Positions 28,572-37,808 of a stretch of 64,000 nt of DNA are shown here, piece by piece. Below the pieces are notes generated by a model. It was not told where the DNA came from. It searched no databases and saw only the letters and a program-made list of their open reading frames with translations. The position numbers were made by a program, and so were the translations under genes. The DNA lies in contig NZ_JACHFE010000002.1 in the NCBI RefSeq assembly GCF_014201735.1, positions 62,001 through 126,000 of the forward strand. The letters run 5' to 3'. Numbering within the stretch: the first letter of the stretch is position 1; the number at the start of each line of letters is the position of its first letter. The stretch comes from Marinobacter oulmenensis. Its GTDB lineage: Bacteria > Pseudomonadota > Gammaproteobacteria > Pseudomonadales > Oleiphilaceae.

Positions 28572-28832
28572 ATGACAGACACAGTAAAAAGCCAGGCCGA
28601 TATCTTTGAGCACATTGCCGGCCTGCTGACCGACCTGTTCGAACTGGAGCGGGACGAGATCAAGCCGGAGTCCAATCTCTACGAAGACCTGGACATCGAC
28701 AGTATTGACGCCGTTGATCTGGTGGTGGAACTCAAGCAGTGGACCGGCAAGAAGATCGAACCGGAGGCGTTCAAATCCGTACGGACCGTCCAGGACGTGG
28801 TTGAGGCGGTTGAGCCACTGCTCAAGCAGTAA
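28572..28832 (+). CDS. apeF: Acyl carrier protein 2 (ApeF type)
   Basis: 86 residues with the phosphopantetheine serine S44 in DLDIDSIDAVDL. It is more like fatty-acid carriers than the first one. One carrier is expected to hold the aromatic starter and the other malonyl units, but which does which cannot be read from sequence. Confidence 0.93.
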   Translation: MTDTVKSQADIFEHIAGLLTDLFELERDEIKPESNLYEDLDIDSIDAVDLVVELKQWTGKKIEPEAFKSVRTVQDVVEAVEPLLKQ

Positions 28833-28838
28833 GGCTGG

Positions 28839-29399
28839 TTGATCTTGAGGGACTGGCTGCCAAGGATTGCCATTGGCCTGTTGTCGCTGGGGTACCCGCT
28901 GGCGGTTTACTTCATGCTCCAGTATGGAGGCGCTGCCTCCGTGGCCTGGCTGCTGTTGCCGATTGCGCTGCTTCACGGTGTCCGGGCACTGCGGGGGCAG
29001 CGTAGCGGCTGGTGGTGGCTGCTGGCATGTGTGGTACTGACCGGCTGGTCCTGGGTCCAGCAATCGGCCATCGGCGTCAAGTTCTATCCTGTGGTGATCA
29101 GTGCCGGTTTGCTGCTGGTTTTTGGCTGGAGCCTGTGGTTTCCGCCGACGGTGGTGGAGCGCCTGGCCAGGCTGAAAGAGCCGGACCTGCCGCCTTCCGG
29201 CGTAGCCTACACCCGCAACGTCACGCGGATCTGGTGCGGCTATTTCATCGTCAATGGCGTGATTGCCACGGCCACGGTGTTTGCCGAGGACTGGGTCTGG
29301 ACCCTCTACAACGGTTTTATCAGTTACCTGTTGATGGGGCTGCTGTTCGCCGGCGAATGGCTGTTCCGTCAGTACTACCGGAGTCAGCGGAATGACTGA
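28839..29399 (+). CDS. apeG: Integral membrane protein (ApeG / COG4648 type)
   Basis: About 186 residues with four or five hydrophobic helices (about 8-28, 32-50, 58-76, 84-101 and 150-168) and no soluble domain. Its role in aryl polyene synthesis is unknown. The start is uncertain: TTG at 28839 or TTG at 28845, both close to the previous stop. The end overlaps the adenylating enzyme gene. Confidence 0.85.
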   Translation: MILRDWLPRIAIGLLSLGYPLAVYFMLQYGGAASVAWLLLPIALLHGVRALRGQRSGWWWLLACVVLTGWSWVQQSAIGVKFYPVVISAGLLLVFGWSLWFPPTVVERLARLKEPDLPPSGVAYTRNVTRIWCGYFIVNGVIATATVFAEDWVWTLYNGFISYLLMGLLFAGEWLFRQYYRSQRND

Positions 29400-31152
29400 A
29401 GCAATTCCCCTGGAGCGCGTTCTGAGCGAGCCGGTGAGCGCCGATCAGGTGGTGGCCATCGGTCGCGACGGCGCGGTATCCCGACGCGACTTTGAGCAGC
29501 GGGTATCTGCCTGGCGGGCCCTCGCTGACCAGGTCCAGGGCACAACCCTGGGTGTCTATTTTGAGGATGCGCTGGAATTTTCGGCAGCCCTGTTCGGCCT
29601 CTGGTATGCCGGCAAGATCGCGCTGCTGGCCGGTGACCGCCTGCCAGCGACCGTCGAGGGCATGCGCGACCGCGTGGCTGCGCTGGCCGGTGATTTTCCT
29701 GACGATACCGGCCTGCCGCGGCTGTCCAGGCCTGAGTCATCACCACAGCCGGCGGGCTCATTCGACCCGCTGGATCCCCATCATTGCGGCGTTATTGTTT
29801 TGACCTCCGGCAGTACCGGCGATCCGAAAACCGTGCCCGCGACCCTGGCCCAACTGGGCGGTGAGGTTGCCATGCACGAATGGCAGTGGGGCCATCAGGC
29901 CGGCGACTCCGTGGTGGTTGGAACCGTCAGCCACCAGCATATTTACGGGCTGCTCTGGCGGGTGCTCTGGCCACTGGTCGGTCAGCGTCCGTTTGTTCGC
30001 GAGATCTGCCATTATGCCGAAGACGCACTTGGCTGGGCGCAACAGCTGGACTCGGTCACCCTGATCACAACGCCGAGCCACCTTGGCCGCTGGCCCCACC
30101 AACCCGGGGAGAGAGCCCCGGGCCACTGGGCGCAGGTGGTGTCTTCCACCGCCCCTTTGTCCCGTGATCACAGTGCCTTTGCCAGCGACTATTTCGGAAC
30201 ACCGGTGGTGGAGATTTTCGGCAGTTCGGAAACCGGTGGTATTGCCTGGCGTCAGCAGATGCTGGATGAGGTGTGGACGACCCTCGAGGGCATCAGCGTG
30301 AGCTCGGATGAGCAAACCGGAGCGCTGCTGCTGGATTCGCCGCTGGTGGCCGGGGATGACCTGTTTACCACCGGTGACCGGGCGGAAGTCCAGTCGCCAC
30401 GCCGGTTCCGGCTGCTTGGCCGTCTGGATCGCATCGCCAAAATCGAGGGCAAGCGGGTGTCGCTGACGGCCATGGAAACGCGGCTGGAAGCCCATCCTTG
30501 CCTGGACAGTGCCAGGGTGGTGGTCCTGCAGGGCCGGCGGACCGAAACCGCCGTGGTCGCGGTTCCGGATGAGGCCGGCCGGCAATGGCTGGCGAAGGCC
30601 GGAAAGCGTTCGGTGGTCCGGGAACTTCGGCAATGGCTGTCGGGTCATTTCGAGGCGCCGGTGTTGCCGCGTCGCTGGCGGCTGGTGGACGATCTGCCCC
30701 GCAACGCTCAGGGCAAGGTACCCCAGCAGTCTCTGCTGGCGTTGTTCGAACCATCGGATTCAGTGCCGGCAAAGGTAACTGCACCACCGCGCTGGCCGGA
30801 TGTGCTTGAGCAGGAAAAGCCCGAACCGGGGCAAGCCCGCCTGAGAATCCGGCTGCCCGCGGATCTGGTTTACTTTCGCGGGCATTTCGAAGAATTACCC
30901 GTGTTGCCAGGGGTAGTGCAACTGCATTGGGCGGAGCACTACGCCCGGCTGTTTTTCGGCGATGATCTGCCTGGGCGCAACGCCTTTGCACGCCTGGAGG
31001 CGGTGAAATTCCAGGAACTCATCCAGCCGGGTCGGGAGGTGTCCATCGAACTGAGCTGGCAGGCGGAAAAGAACCGGATTCAGTTCCGGTTCCACGACGG
31101 GCAGACGCCGTTCTCGTCCGGTCGCATGGTGTTTGACGCGGAGGCCTCATGA
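29392..31152 (+). CDS. apeH-apeI: Aromatic-acid adenylating enzyme fused to hot-dog dehydratase (ApeH-ApeI fusion)
   Basis: 586 residues, about 120 longer than a stand-alone ApeH-type ligase. Residues 1-460 are an AMP-forming acyl synthetase: the P-loop LTSGSTGDPKTVP near 137, SSETGGIAWR, TGDRAE, the hinge GRLDRIAKIEGKRV near 342 and the catalytic lysine in NAQGKVPQQ near 443. Residues about 480-586 are a FabZ-like hot-dog domain with VYFRGHFEELPVLPGVVQL, including the catalytic His in RGHF. In E. coli these are separate genes, apeH and apeI (from memory). The ligase should activate the aromatic starter and load a carrier, and the dehydratase should act in chain elongation. Confidence 0.9.
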   Translation: MTEAIPLERVLSEPVSADQVVAIGRDGAVSRRDFEQRVSAWRALADQVQGTTLGVYFEDALEFSAALFGLWYAGKIALLAGDRLPATVEGMRDRVAALAGDFPDDTGLPRLSRPESSPQPAGSFDPLDPHHCGVIVLTSGSTGDPKTVPATLAQLGGEVAMHEWQWGHQAGDSVVVGTVSHQHIYGLLWRVLWPLVGQRPFVREICHYAEDALGWAQQLDSVTLITTPSHLGRWPHQPGERAPGHWAQVVSSTAPLSRDHSAFASDYFGTPVVEIFGSSETGGIAWRQQMLDEVWTTLEGISVSSDEQTGALLLDSPLVAGDDLFTTGDRAEVQSPRRFRLLGRLDRIAKIEGKRVSLTAMETRLEAHPCLDSARVVVLQGRRTETAVVAVPDEAGRQWLAKAGKRSVVRELRQWLSGHFEAPVLPRRWRLVDDLPRNAQGKVPQQSLLALFEPSDSVPAKVTAPPRWPDVLEQEKPEPGQARLRIRLPADLVYFRGHFEELPVLPGVVQLHWAEHYARLFFGDDLPGRNAFARLEAVKFQELIQPGREVSIELSWQAEKNRIQFRFHDGQTPFSSGRMVFDAEAS

Positions 31153-31904
31153 AGACCGGCTTCTGTGTCGTGATTCCGGTATACAACCATCCGGACACCA
31201 TCGCGGATACGGTGGCTGAGGTGCGCAGTGCCGGTTTTCCGGTCATCCTGGTGGATGACGGCAGTGAGCCGGTCTGTGCCGGTGTTCTGGATCGGTTGAC
31301 CGAAGGCGATGAGGCTGTTCACCTGCGCCGTCTCCAGGTGAATGGGGGCAAGGGCAGGGCGGTTAAATCCGGCCTGCTGATGGCCCGGGAACTTGGCTTT
31401 GCCCATGCCCTTCAGATCGACGCCGACGGCCAGCATGACCCCCAGGATATCCCCCGCCTGGTCCGTCTGTCCCGGCAGCATCCCGACGCGATCATTTCCG
31501 GTATGCCGGCCTATGATGACAGCGTGCCCCGTGTGCGCTACTACAGCCGTTATCTGACCCATGTCTGGGTGTGGATCAACACCCTGTCGCTGGAAGTGCG
31601 GGATTCCATGTGCGGCTTCCGGGCCTATCCCCTGCAGCCGGTCTGTGAGTTGATTGGCCGCGAATATCTGGGCGACCGGATGGATTTTGATACCGAGGTC
31701 CTGGTCCGCTGGGTATGGCAGGGTGGCCGTGTTTTCCAGTTTTCAACACGGGTCCGTTACCCACGGGATGGTATTTCCCATTTTCGAGGTTTCGAAGATA
31801 ACTGGTTGATTACCCGAATGCATACCCGGCTGTTTTTTGGTATGCTCCGGCGTCTGCCCCGCCTGCTTGCCCGGCGTCTGCGCCGACGTGAGGTGTCATC
31901 GTGA
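31149..31904 (+). CDS. Family 2 glycosyltransferase (half of ApeJ)
   Basis: 251 residues of GT-A fold: VVIPVYNHPDTI at the start, VDDGS for nucleotide binding, and the IDADGQHDPQDI metal motif, as in dolichol-phosphate-mannose-type enzymes. No membrane helix is evident. In many aryl polyene sets this domain is fused with the next acyltransferase as ApeJ; here they are separate genes overlapping by four bases. It may add a sugar or other head group at the membrane (inference). Confidence 0.88.
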   Translation: MKTGFCVVIPVYNHPDTIADTVAEVRSAGFPVILVDDGSEPVCAGVLDRLTEGDEAVHLRRLQVNGGKGRAVKSGLLMARELGFAHALQIDADGQHDPQDIPRLVRLSRQHPDAIISGMPAYDDSVPRVRYYSRYLTHVWVWINTLSLEVRDSMCGFRAYPLQPVCELIGREYLGDRMDFDTEVLVRWVWQGGRVFQFSTRVRYPRDGISHFRGFEDNWLITRMHTRLFFGMLRRLPRLLARRLRRREVSS

Positions 31905-32872
31905 CCGACAATCACTGGTCCAACATGGCGGAAGCCGGAGCGGTCAGTGGTATTCGCTTCATGTTCTGGGTCTACCGATGGTTTGGCCGCCTGCCCTTCC
32001 GGATCTGTCTGTTCCCGGTCATTCTCTACTTTTTCCTGTTCCGGCGCTCCGCCCGTGAGGCATCGCTGAACTATCTGGTGCACCTGCGCGACAGTGGCCG
32101 TTTTACGCCATCGGCGCCCTTGCTCTGGCACAGTTATCAGCATTTTCTCAATTTCGGCGAGAGTATGCTGGATAAGCTGGCGGTCTGGCAGGGAGACATT
32201 GCCATCGACTCGCTTGAGTTTCATAACCACGAGGTCTTTGACGAGTTGGTCCGCGAGGGCCGGGGCGCGGTGATGATGGGCTCCCATCTGGGCAACCTGG
32301 AGATCTGCCGGGCCCTGTCCCGCCGGCACACCGGGGTGACCTTCAACGTGCTGATGCATACCGCCCATGCCACCCGGTTCAACGCCATGCTGACCCGTGC
32401 CAACAGTGCCGCCCATGTCAATGTGATCCAGGTGTCGGAAGTGAGCCCGGCCACAGCGATTGTGCTGCAACAGAAAATCGATGCCGGTGAGTTTCTGGTG
32501 ATTGCCGGTGATCGCACCCCTGTGTCCGGGCCCGCCAACACAGCCGAGGCGGAGTTCCTCGGTGAAACCTGCGAGCTGCCTCAGGGGCCCTTTGTTCTGG
32601 CGTCCATCCTGAGATGCCCGGTGCTGACCCTCTTCTGCCTGCGCCGGGGCCGGCGCGGCCAGCCGTTTTTCGATCTGTACATCAACCACTTTGCCGACCG
32701 GATCGAGCTTCCCCGGCGTGACCGGCAACGCGCACTCCGGCACTATGTCCAGCGCTGGGCGGATCTGCTGGCCGAGTATTGCCAGCGGGCGCCGCTGCAA
32801 TGGTTCAATTTCTATTCGTTCTGGCATCGCCCAGGTTCTGAGTCCAACACGGAAAAAAGCACTGACCAATGA
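31901..32872 (+). CDS. LpxL-like lipid acyltransferase (half of ApeJ)
   Basis: 323 residues of the lysophospholipid/lipid A acyltransferase superfamily. An N-terminal hydrophobic segment (about 25-48) is followed by MGSHLGNLEICR (HxxxxE/D box) and the VIAGDRTPV motif of the HtrB/LpxL group. The start is a GTG overlapping the glycosyltransferase stop. It probably places the finished polyene on a lipid carrier. Confidence 0.88.
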   Translation: MTDNHWSNMAEAGAVSGIRFMFWVYRWFGRLPFRICLFPVILYFFLFRRSAREASLNYLVHLRDSGRFTPSAPLLWHSYQHFLNFGESMLDKLAVWQGDIAIDSLEFHNHEVFDELVREGRGAVMMGSHLGNLEICRALSRRHTGVTFNVLMHTAHATRFNAMLTRANSAAHVNVIQVSEVSPATAIVLQQKIDAGEFLVIAGDRTPVSGPANTAEAEFLGETCELPQGPFVLASILRCPVLTLFCLRRGRRGQPFFDLYINHFADRIELPRRDRQRALRHYVQRWADLLAEYCQRAPLQWFNFYSFWHRPGSESNTEKSTDQ

Positions 32873-34404
32873 TCACCTTTGACGACAAGCCCATGACCAT
32901 CGAAGACGTCACTGCCATTGCCCGTGGTGAGCAGGATGTCACGCTCAGCCCGGCGCCCGAGTTTGCCGATAGCATCCGTCGTGGCAGTGCCTTTCTTGAG
33001 CAGCTACTGGAAGAGGATGGGGCCATCTACGGTGTCACCACCGGTTACGGTGACTCCTGCACCACCATGATTCCCGATGAGCTGGTGGCGGAGCTGCCAC
33101 ACCATCTGTTTACCTTTCATGGCTGCGGTATGGGCCAGGTGCTGTCGCCTGTGGAGTCCCGGGCCGTGGTGGCCACCCGGCTGAATTCCCTGACCTTCGG
33201 CTATTCCGGCGTGACCTTTGAGCTGCTGCAGCAACTGACGCGCCTGCTGCAGAAGAACATCGTACCGGTGATACCCTCCGAGGGCTCCGTGGGGGCCAGT
33301 GGGGATCTGACCCCGCTGTCCTATGTCGCCGCTGTGCTCTGTGGCGAGCGGGAAGTCTATGACCGGGGCGAGCGCAAGCCCACGGCCGAGGTGTTTGCCC
33401 GGGAAGGCATCGAACCGCTGCGCCTGAAACCCAAGGAAGGCCTGGCCATCATGAACGGGACCGCCGTGATGACGGCCCTGGCGTGCCTGGCATTCGAGCG
33501 GGCCGAATACCTGTCGCGGCTGGCCACCCGGATCACGGCCATGGCCACGCTGGTGCTGGATGGCAACGCCCATCACTATGACGAGGTGCTGTTCTCCGTC
33601 AAACCCCATGCCGGGCAGCAGTCTGTGGCCGCGCGACTGCGGGCGGACCTGCATGCCGGTGAGCCGCCGCGTAACCCGGACCGGCTGCAGGATCGTTATT
33701 CCCTGCGGTGCGCGCCCCACGTGATTGGTGTGCTGGAGGATTCGTTGCCATGGCTGCGCCAGTTCATCGAGAATGAGCTGAACAGTGCCAATGACAATCC
33801 GATCATCGATGCTGATGGCAAGCATGTGCTGCACGGCGGGCATTTCTATGGTGGTCACATTGCCTTTGCCATGGATTCACTGAAAACCGCGGTGGCCAAT
33901 ATCGCGGACCTGCTGGACCGCCAGATGGCCCAGATGATGGATGTGAAATTCAATCATGGTCTGCCGGCCAACCTGTCCGGCGCCCGGGGCGAGCGGGCGG
34001 CCATCAATCATGGTCTGAAAGCGGTGCAGATCGGGGCCTCCGCGTGGACCGCCGAAGCCCTCAAACTGACCATGCCGGCCAGTGTGTTTTCCCGGTCCAC
34101 GGAATGCCACAACCAGGACAAGGTCAGTATGGGCACCATTGCTGCCCGTGACTGTCTGCGGGTTCTGCAATTGACCGAACAGGTCACGGCTTCCGCCCTG
34201 TTCGCCGTCTGCCAGGGTCTGGAGCTCCGTTTCGAGCAGGGCGACCTGGAGTCGACAGCGCTGGGTTCCGAACTGCTCGATACCCTGACGGCGGTACGCC
34301 GCAGCAGCCCGAAACTGGACGAGGACCGGGCTCTGGAACAGGAGCTGCGTGAGCTGGTCACACGTATCCAGTCCCGGGACTGGTCCCTGTACCCGGAACA
34401 CTGA
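32869..34404 (+). CDS. Aromatic amino acid ammonia-lyase (HAL/PAL/TAL family)
   Basis: 511 residues with the self-made MIO cofactor triad A143-S144-G145 in GSVGASGDLTPLSY and the catalytic Tyr54 in IYGVTTGYG. The family deaminates His, Phe or Tyr. At the selectivity pair this protein has F83-H84 (LFTFHGCGMG), whereas HAL has Ser-His, PAL Phe-Leu and characterised TAL His-Leu (family knowledge). Substrate is therefore open. In flexirubin clusters of Bacteroidetes the enzyme makes coumarate from tyrosine as starter, so tyrosine or phenylalanine is more likely here than histidine (inference). It overlaps both neighbours' coding frame ends closely. Confidence 0.93.
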   Translation: MITFDDKPMTIEDVTAIARGEQDVTLSPAPEFADSIRRGSAFLEQLLEEDGAIYGVTTGYGDSCTTMIPDELVAELPHHLFTFHGCGMGQVLSPVESRAVVATRLNSLTFGYSGVTFELLQQLTRLLQKNIVPVIPSEGSVGASGDLTPLSYVAAVLCGEREVYDRGERKPTAEVFAREGIEPLRLKPKEGLAIMNGTAVMTALACLAFERAEYLSRLATRITAMATLVLDGNAHHYDEVLFSVKPHAGQQSVAARLRADLHAGEPPRNPDRLQDRYSLRCAPHVIGVLEDSLPWLRQFIENELNSANDNPIIDADGKHVLHGGHFYGGHIAFAMDSLKTAVANIADLLDRQMAQMMDVKFNHGLPANLSGARGERAAINHGLKAVQIGASAWTAEALKLTMPASVFSRSTECHNQDKVSMGTIAARDCLRVLQLTEQVTASALFAVCQGLELRFEQGDLESTALGSELLDTLTAVRRSSPKLDEDRALEQELRELVTRIQSRDWSLYPEH

Positions 34405-34418
34405 AAGGAACTTCCCCG

Positions 34419-34838
34419 ATGATATACGCAGATGCTCAGGTCAAGATTCCGTTTCATGACATCGATATCATGGAGATCGCCTGGCACGGTCACTACGTCA
34501 AATATTTCGAGATCGCCCGCTGTGAGCTGCTCGACAAGCTGGACTACGACCACGAACGCATGCGGGACTCAGGCTATGCCTGGCCGGTGATTGACATGCA
34601 CCTGCGTTATGCCCGGCCGGCCCGGTACAACCAGGTGCTGAATGTTCGGGCCCGGCTCACGGAGTGGGAACACCGTCTGAAGATCGACTATACGGTCACC
34701 GATGCCGAAACCGGCGAGCGCCTGACCCGTGGCCACACGGTGCAGGTGGCGGTTGAAATGGCTAGCGGCGAGATGTGTTTTGCCTCGCCGCAGGTGCTGC
34801 TCGACAAGATTGAAAACCATCAGGAGGACCCGGCATGA
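34419..34838 (+). CDS. apeK: Acyl-CoA thioesterase, 4-hydroxybenzoyl-CoA type (ApeK type)
   Basis: 139 residues, a single hot-dog domain. The active-site Asp lies in FHDIDIMEIAWHGHYVKYFE. The role in polyene sets is release of the acid from a carrier or editing of stalled chains. The stop overlaps the LolA-like start by four bases. Confidence 0.9.
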   Translation: MIYADAQVKIPFHDIDIMEIAWHGHYVKYFEIARCELLDKLDYDHERMRDSGYAWPVIDMHLRYARPARYNQVLNVRARLTEWEHRLKIDYTVTDAETGERLTRGHTVQVAVEMASGEMCFASPQVLLDKIENHQEDPA

Positions 34839-35431
34839 GGGCTTTTTTTCTGATCGTCGCCCTGGGCATTGCCGGTGTGGCCCCCGCCTGGGGAGCAGAG
34901 AGCACAGGGCAGGGAACCTCCGCAGACTCCCTTGAGGCATTGCTCGGGGATCAGGGCCAGGTCGACCATCTGGAAGGCCGCTTTGAGCAGAGCAAGTACA
35001 TTGCCGATCTTGAGACCACGCTGGATTCCAGCGGTCGTTTCCGGTTCGATGCCAAACAGGGATTGCAGTGGCAGATTCTGGAGCCGGTGCCGACGCAGCT
35101 GCGCATTACGCCAACCGAGATCATCGAAGAACAGGATGGTGAGGAAGTGATGCGCATGGATGTGGATGAACAACCCATGACCCGGGCCATCAGTGAGGTG
35201 TTCTTTGCGATTTTCGGCGGCGACTGGGACAAGCTGACCGAACGTTTTCGCGTGGAATCACTGACGGCGGACAGTGGCTGGCATTTCCGGCTGGATCCCC
35301 GGGGGGAACTGCTGAAATCCTATCTGGACACCATTGAATTACAGGGCACCGACTATCTTGAAACACTGATACTCAGTGAGAGTAACGGTGACCGCACCCG
35401 CATTCAGCTCAGCAACGTGGTGACCCGTTAG
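34835..35431 (+). CDS. apeL: LolA-like periplasmic lipid carrier (ApeL type)
   Basis: 198 residues with a signal peptide (MRAFFLIVALGIAGVAPAWGA) and an outer-membrane lipoprotein carrier fold: VDHLEGRFEQSKYIADL, then GRFRFDAKQGLQWQILEP. Paired with the MMPL exporter next to it, it probably carries the hydrophobic pigment across the periplasm. Confidence 0.88.
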   Translation: MRAFFLIVALGIAGVAPAWGAESTGQGTSADSLEALLGDQGQVDHLEGRFEQSKYIADLETTLDSSGRFRFDAKQGLQWQILEPVPTQLRITPTEIIEEQDGEEVMRMDVDEQPMTRAISEVFFAIFGGDWDKLTERFRVESLTADSGWHFRLDPRGELLKSYLDTIELQGTDYLETLILSESNGDRTRIQLSNVVTR

Positions 35432-35434
35432 CCC

Positions 35435-37792
35435 GTGCCATTATCCCTTCCATCCCGCCGATCCCTGGCCCTTGTCTGGGCGCTGGCACTGGCCCTGCTG
35501 ACCGCTGCACTGATGCTGCGGCTGTCCGGCAGCGTTTTTGATTCCAGCATTCTGGCGCTGTTGCCGGAAGACCAGCAGGCGCCCCTGGTGGCCCGAGCCT
35601 CGGACCGGATGGACGAATTTGTGGCCAACCGCGTCCTGTTGCTTGTGGGTGGCAGCCGGGCGGATCGCCCGGAACTGTCGGGGCTGGCCGAGGACATCGC
35701 CCGGCAGCTTTCAGAAACAGGTGTCTTCTCGCGGATCCAGGCCCGGGCCGAGGCAGACTGGTGGCTCTCAATGGGCCGGTTGTATCAGCCCTACCATTAC
35801 CAGTTACTGACCGATGATGTCCGGCAACGGCTGGCTGGCGGACAGGGGAATGCCCTGGTAGCGGAAGCAGCCCGGGGCCTGGTCAGCCCTGCCAGCGGCC
35901 CGCACCCGGCCCCGTTGCTCGATGATCCGCTGAACCTGCTGGGCCACTGGCTCCGTTCGCTGGACCCCGGCGGCGGTTTCCAGCTGGATCAGCAGGGCCT
36001 CTTTGTAACGGACAGCGACCGTCATTACCGGGTGATAACCGCAGTCATCAAGCAGGACCCTTTCGATCAGGCCACCCAGAAGCGGGTATTGGCAGCGGTG
36101 GCGGAAGCCGATGCCCGCGTCTCGGACAGTGCCGTTGCCTCCGAGTTGCTGCGTTCGGGCCTGGTGTTTCATGCAGCCGCCGGAGCCAGCCAGGCGAGGG
36201 CCGAGCTGTCGACCATCGGAGTGGGCTCACTGATCGCGATTCTGTTGTTGTTGTGGTGGCAGTTCCGCTCGGTGTCCTACCTGTTATTGCCGGTTCTGAG
36301 TATTGGCTGTGGTCTGCTGGTGGCGCTGTCGGTCTCGCTTGTCGTGTTCGAGCGGGTTCATCTGGTGACCCTTGCCTTTGGCGCAAGCCTGGTCGGTGTC
36401 TCTGTCGACTATGCCTTCCATTATCTCTGCCACGTGCGCTATCAGGGTGGCGCCGGTGTCCGTCGCATTCTGCCGGGCATTACCCTCGGATTGCTGTCCA
36501 GCTGCCTGGCCTACGGCGCACAGGCGCTGACGCCTTTCCCCGGGCTGCAGCAGATTGCGCTGTTTTCGGCGGCGGGCCTGATCGGGGCCTGGCTGACTGT
36601 GGTGCTCTGGTTTCCGGTCTTTGGTCGCTGGCTGCCGGCACGGCGCACAGAGGGCTGGCTGGGGCGGGGACTGGTCTCGGTTGCCCGGCTGAAAAAACCG
36701 CTGGTGGTCGTTCTCGCAGGGCTGCTGGCATTGGCATTATATGGCTTGCCCGGCGTTGTTTTTGACGACAGCCTGGGTGCGCTGCAGTCCTCTCCCGAGT
36801 CGCTTCTGAGGCAGGAACAGAGGATCCAGTCATTGAGCGAGAATCCCGGCAGTGCCCGGTTTCTGCTGATCCGGGGCAATTCCGCCCAGCAGGTCCTTGA
36901 ACGGGAGGAACGGGCCAGGCTGGGGCTGGATCAACTGGTGCGGCAAGGGCGCCTGGATGCTTACCGGGCCGTGTCCGGTTTCGCTCCATCCATCGACCGT
37001 CAGCAGAAGGATAGGCAGCGGGTGGCGGAACAGGTCTATCAGGCGGGGCTGCCGGAGCGGCTGTTTCAGTCTGTTGGTATGTCCGGGGAGCTTGCGGGCC
37101 GAAGCGAAGCCCGCTTTCGAGCGGCAGAACCGCGCTGGCTCAGGCCTTCGGAACTGGCGGATGCTCCGGTGGGCGAGCTGCTGTCAGCACAGTGGCTGGA
37201 ACCGCTACCCGGCTCAGAAGAGGTGGCGTCACTGATCACCCTTGGCGGCGCCGCGGATCGCCAGGTGTACCTGCAATTGGCCGAGCTGGCCGATGGTATC
37301 GACGGTGTGCGTTTTGTTGATCGGGTGGAGCGGACCTCGGACCTGCTGGCGGGTTATCGGGCCACGGTCAGTCAATGGACGGCGCTGGCCTATGCTCTGG
37401 TGCTGCTGGTGCTGTTTTTCCGGTATGGCCGCGGATGCTGGCGGGTCATACTGCCGCCGGCGCTGGCAACCCTGATGACTCTCGGTCTACTGTCTGTCAT
37501 GGGGCTGCCACTGAATCTGTTCAACCTGTTGGCCGCACTGTTGATTCTCGGCATCGGGCTGGATATCGGTATTTTCGTGCGTGAGAGCGGCGGGCAACTC
37601 CATGCCTGGGAAGCGGTTACGCTGTCCGCGCTGACGTCACTGCTGGCATTCGGGCTTCTGGCCCTGAGCGAGACGCCGGTGCTGCATCATTTCGGAATGA
37701 CCGTGCTGCCCGGAATCGGGCTGGCGTGGCTGATTGCGTTTGTTCTGGGGAGCGGGGCTCTGGCCGGTTCCCGGGTGTCGAAGGGTAGTTGA
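35435..37792 (+). CDS. apeM: RND/MMPL family exporter (ApeM type)
   Basis: 785 residues in two repeats, each a large periplasmic loop followed by a bundle of five or six membrane helices (about 245-400 and 640-780). GASLVGVSVDYAFHY in the first bundle and LGIGLDIGIFVRE in the second carry the intramembrane acidic residues used for proton coupling. The start is a GTG three bases after the apeL stop. The likely job is moving the polyene lipid out of the inner membrane. Confidence 0.92.
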   Translation: MPLSLPSRRSLALVWALALALLTAALMLRLSGSVFDSSILALLPEDQQAPLVARASDRMDEFVANRVLLLVGGSRADRPELSGLAEDIARQLSETGVFSRIQARAEADWWLSMGRLYQPYHYQLLTDDVRQRLAGGQGNALVAEAARGLVSPASGPHPAPLLDDPLNLLGHWLRSLDPGGGFQLDQQGLFVTDSDRHYRVITAVIKQDPFDQATQKRVLAAVAEADARVSDSAVASELLRSGLVFHAAAGASQARAELSTIGVGSLIAILLLLWWQFRSVSYLLLPVLSIGCGLLVALSVSLVVFERVHLVTLAFGASLVGVSVDYAFHYLCHVRYQGGAGVRRILPGITLGLLSSCLAYGAQALTPFPGLQQIALFSAAGLIGAWLTVVLWFPVFGRWLPARRTEGWLGRGLVSVARLKKPLVVVLAGLLALALYGLPGVVFDDSLGALQSSPESLLRQEQRIQSLSENPGSARFLLIRGNSAQQVLEREERARLGLDQLVRQGRLDAYRAVSGFAPSIDRQQKDRQRVAEQVYQAGLPERLFQSVGMSGELAGRSEARFRAAEPRWLRPSELADAPVGELLSAQWLEPLPGSEEVASLITLGGAADRQVYLQLAELADGIDGVRFVDRVERTSDLLAGYRATVSQWTALAYALVLLVLFFRYGRGCWRVILPPALATLMTLGLLSVMGLPLNLFNLLAALLILGIGLDIGIFVRESGGQLHAWEAVTLSALTSLLAFGLLALSETPVLHHFGMTVLPGIGLAWLIAFVLGSGALAGSRVSKGS

Positions 37793-37808
37793 ATAGGAGA
37801 ACATTCAG

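Noticed and set aside
32869..34404. Histidine utilisation gene hutH
   Set aside because: The usual hut neighbours are absent, it lies inside a polyene array, and its selectivity pair differs from HAL.
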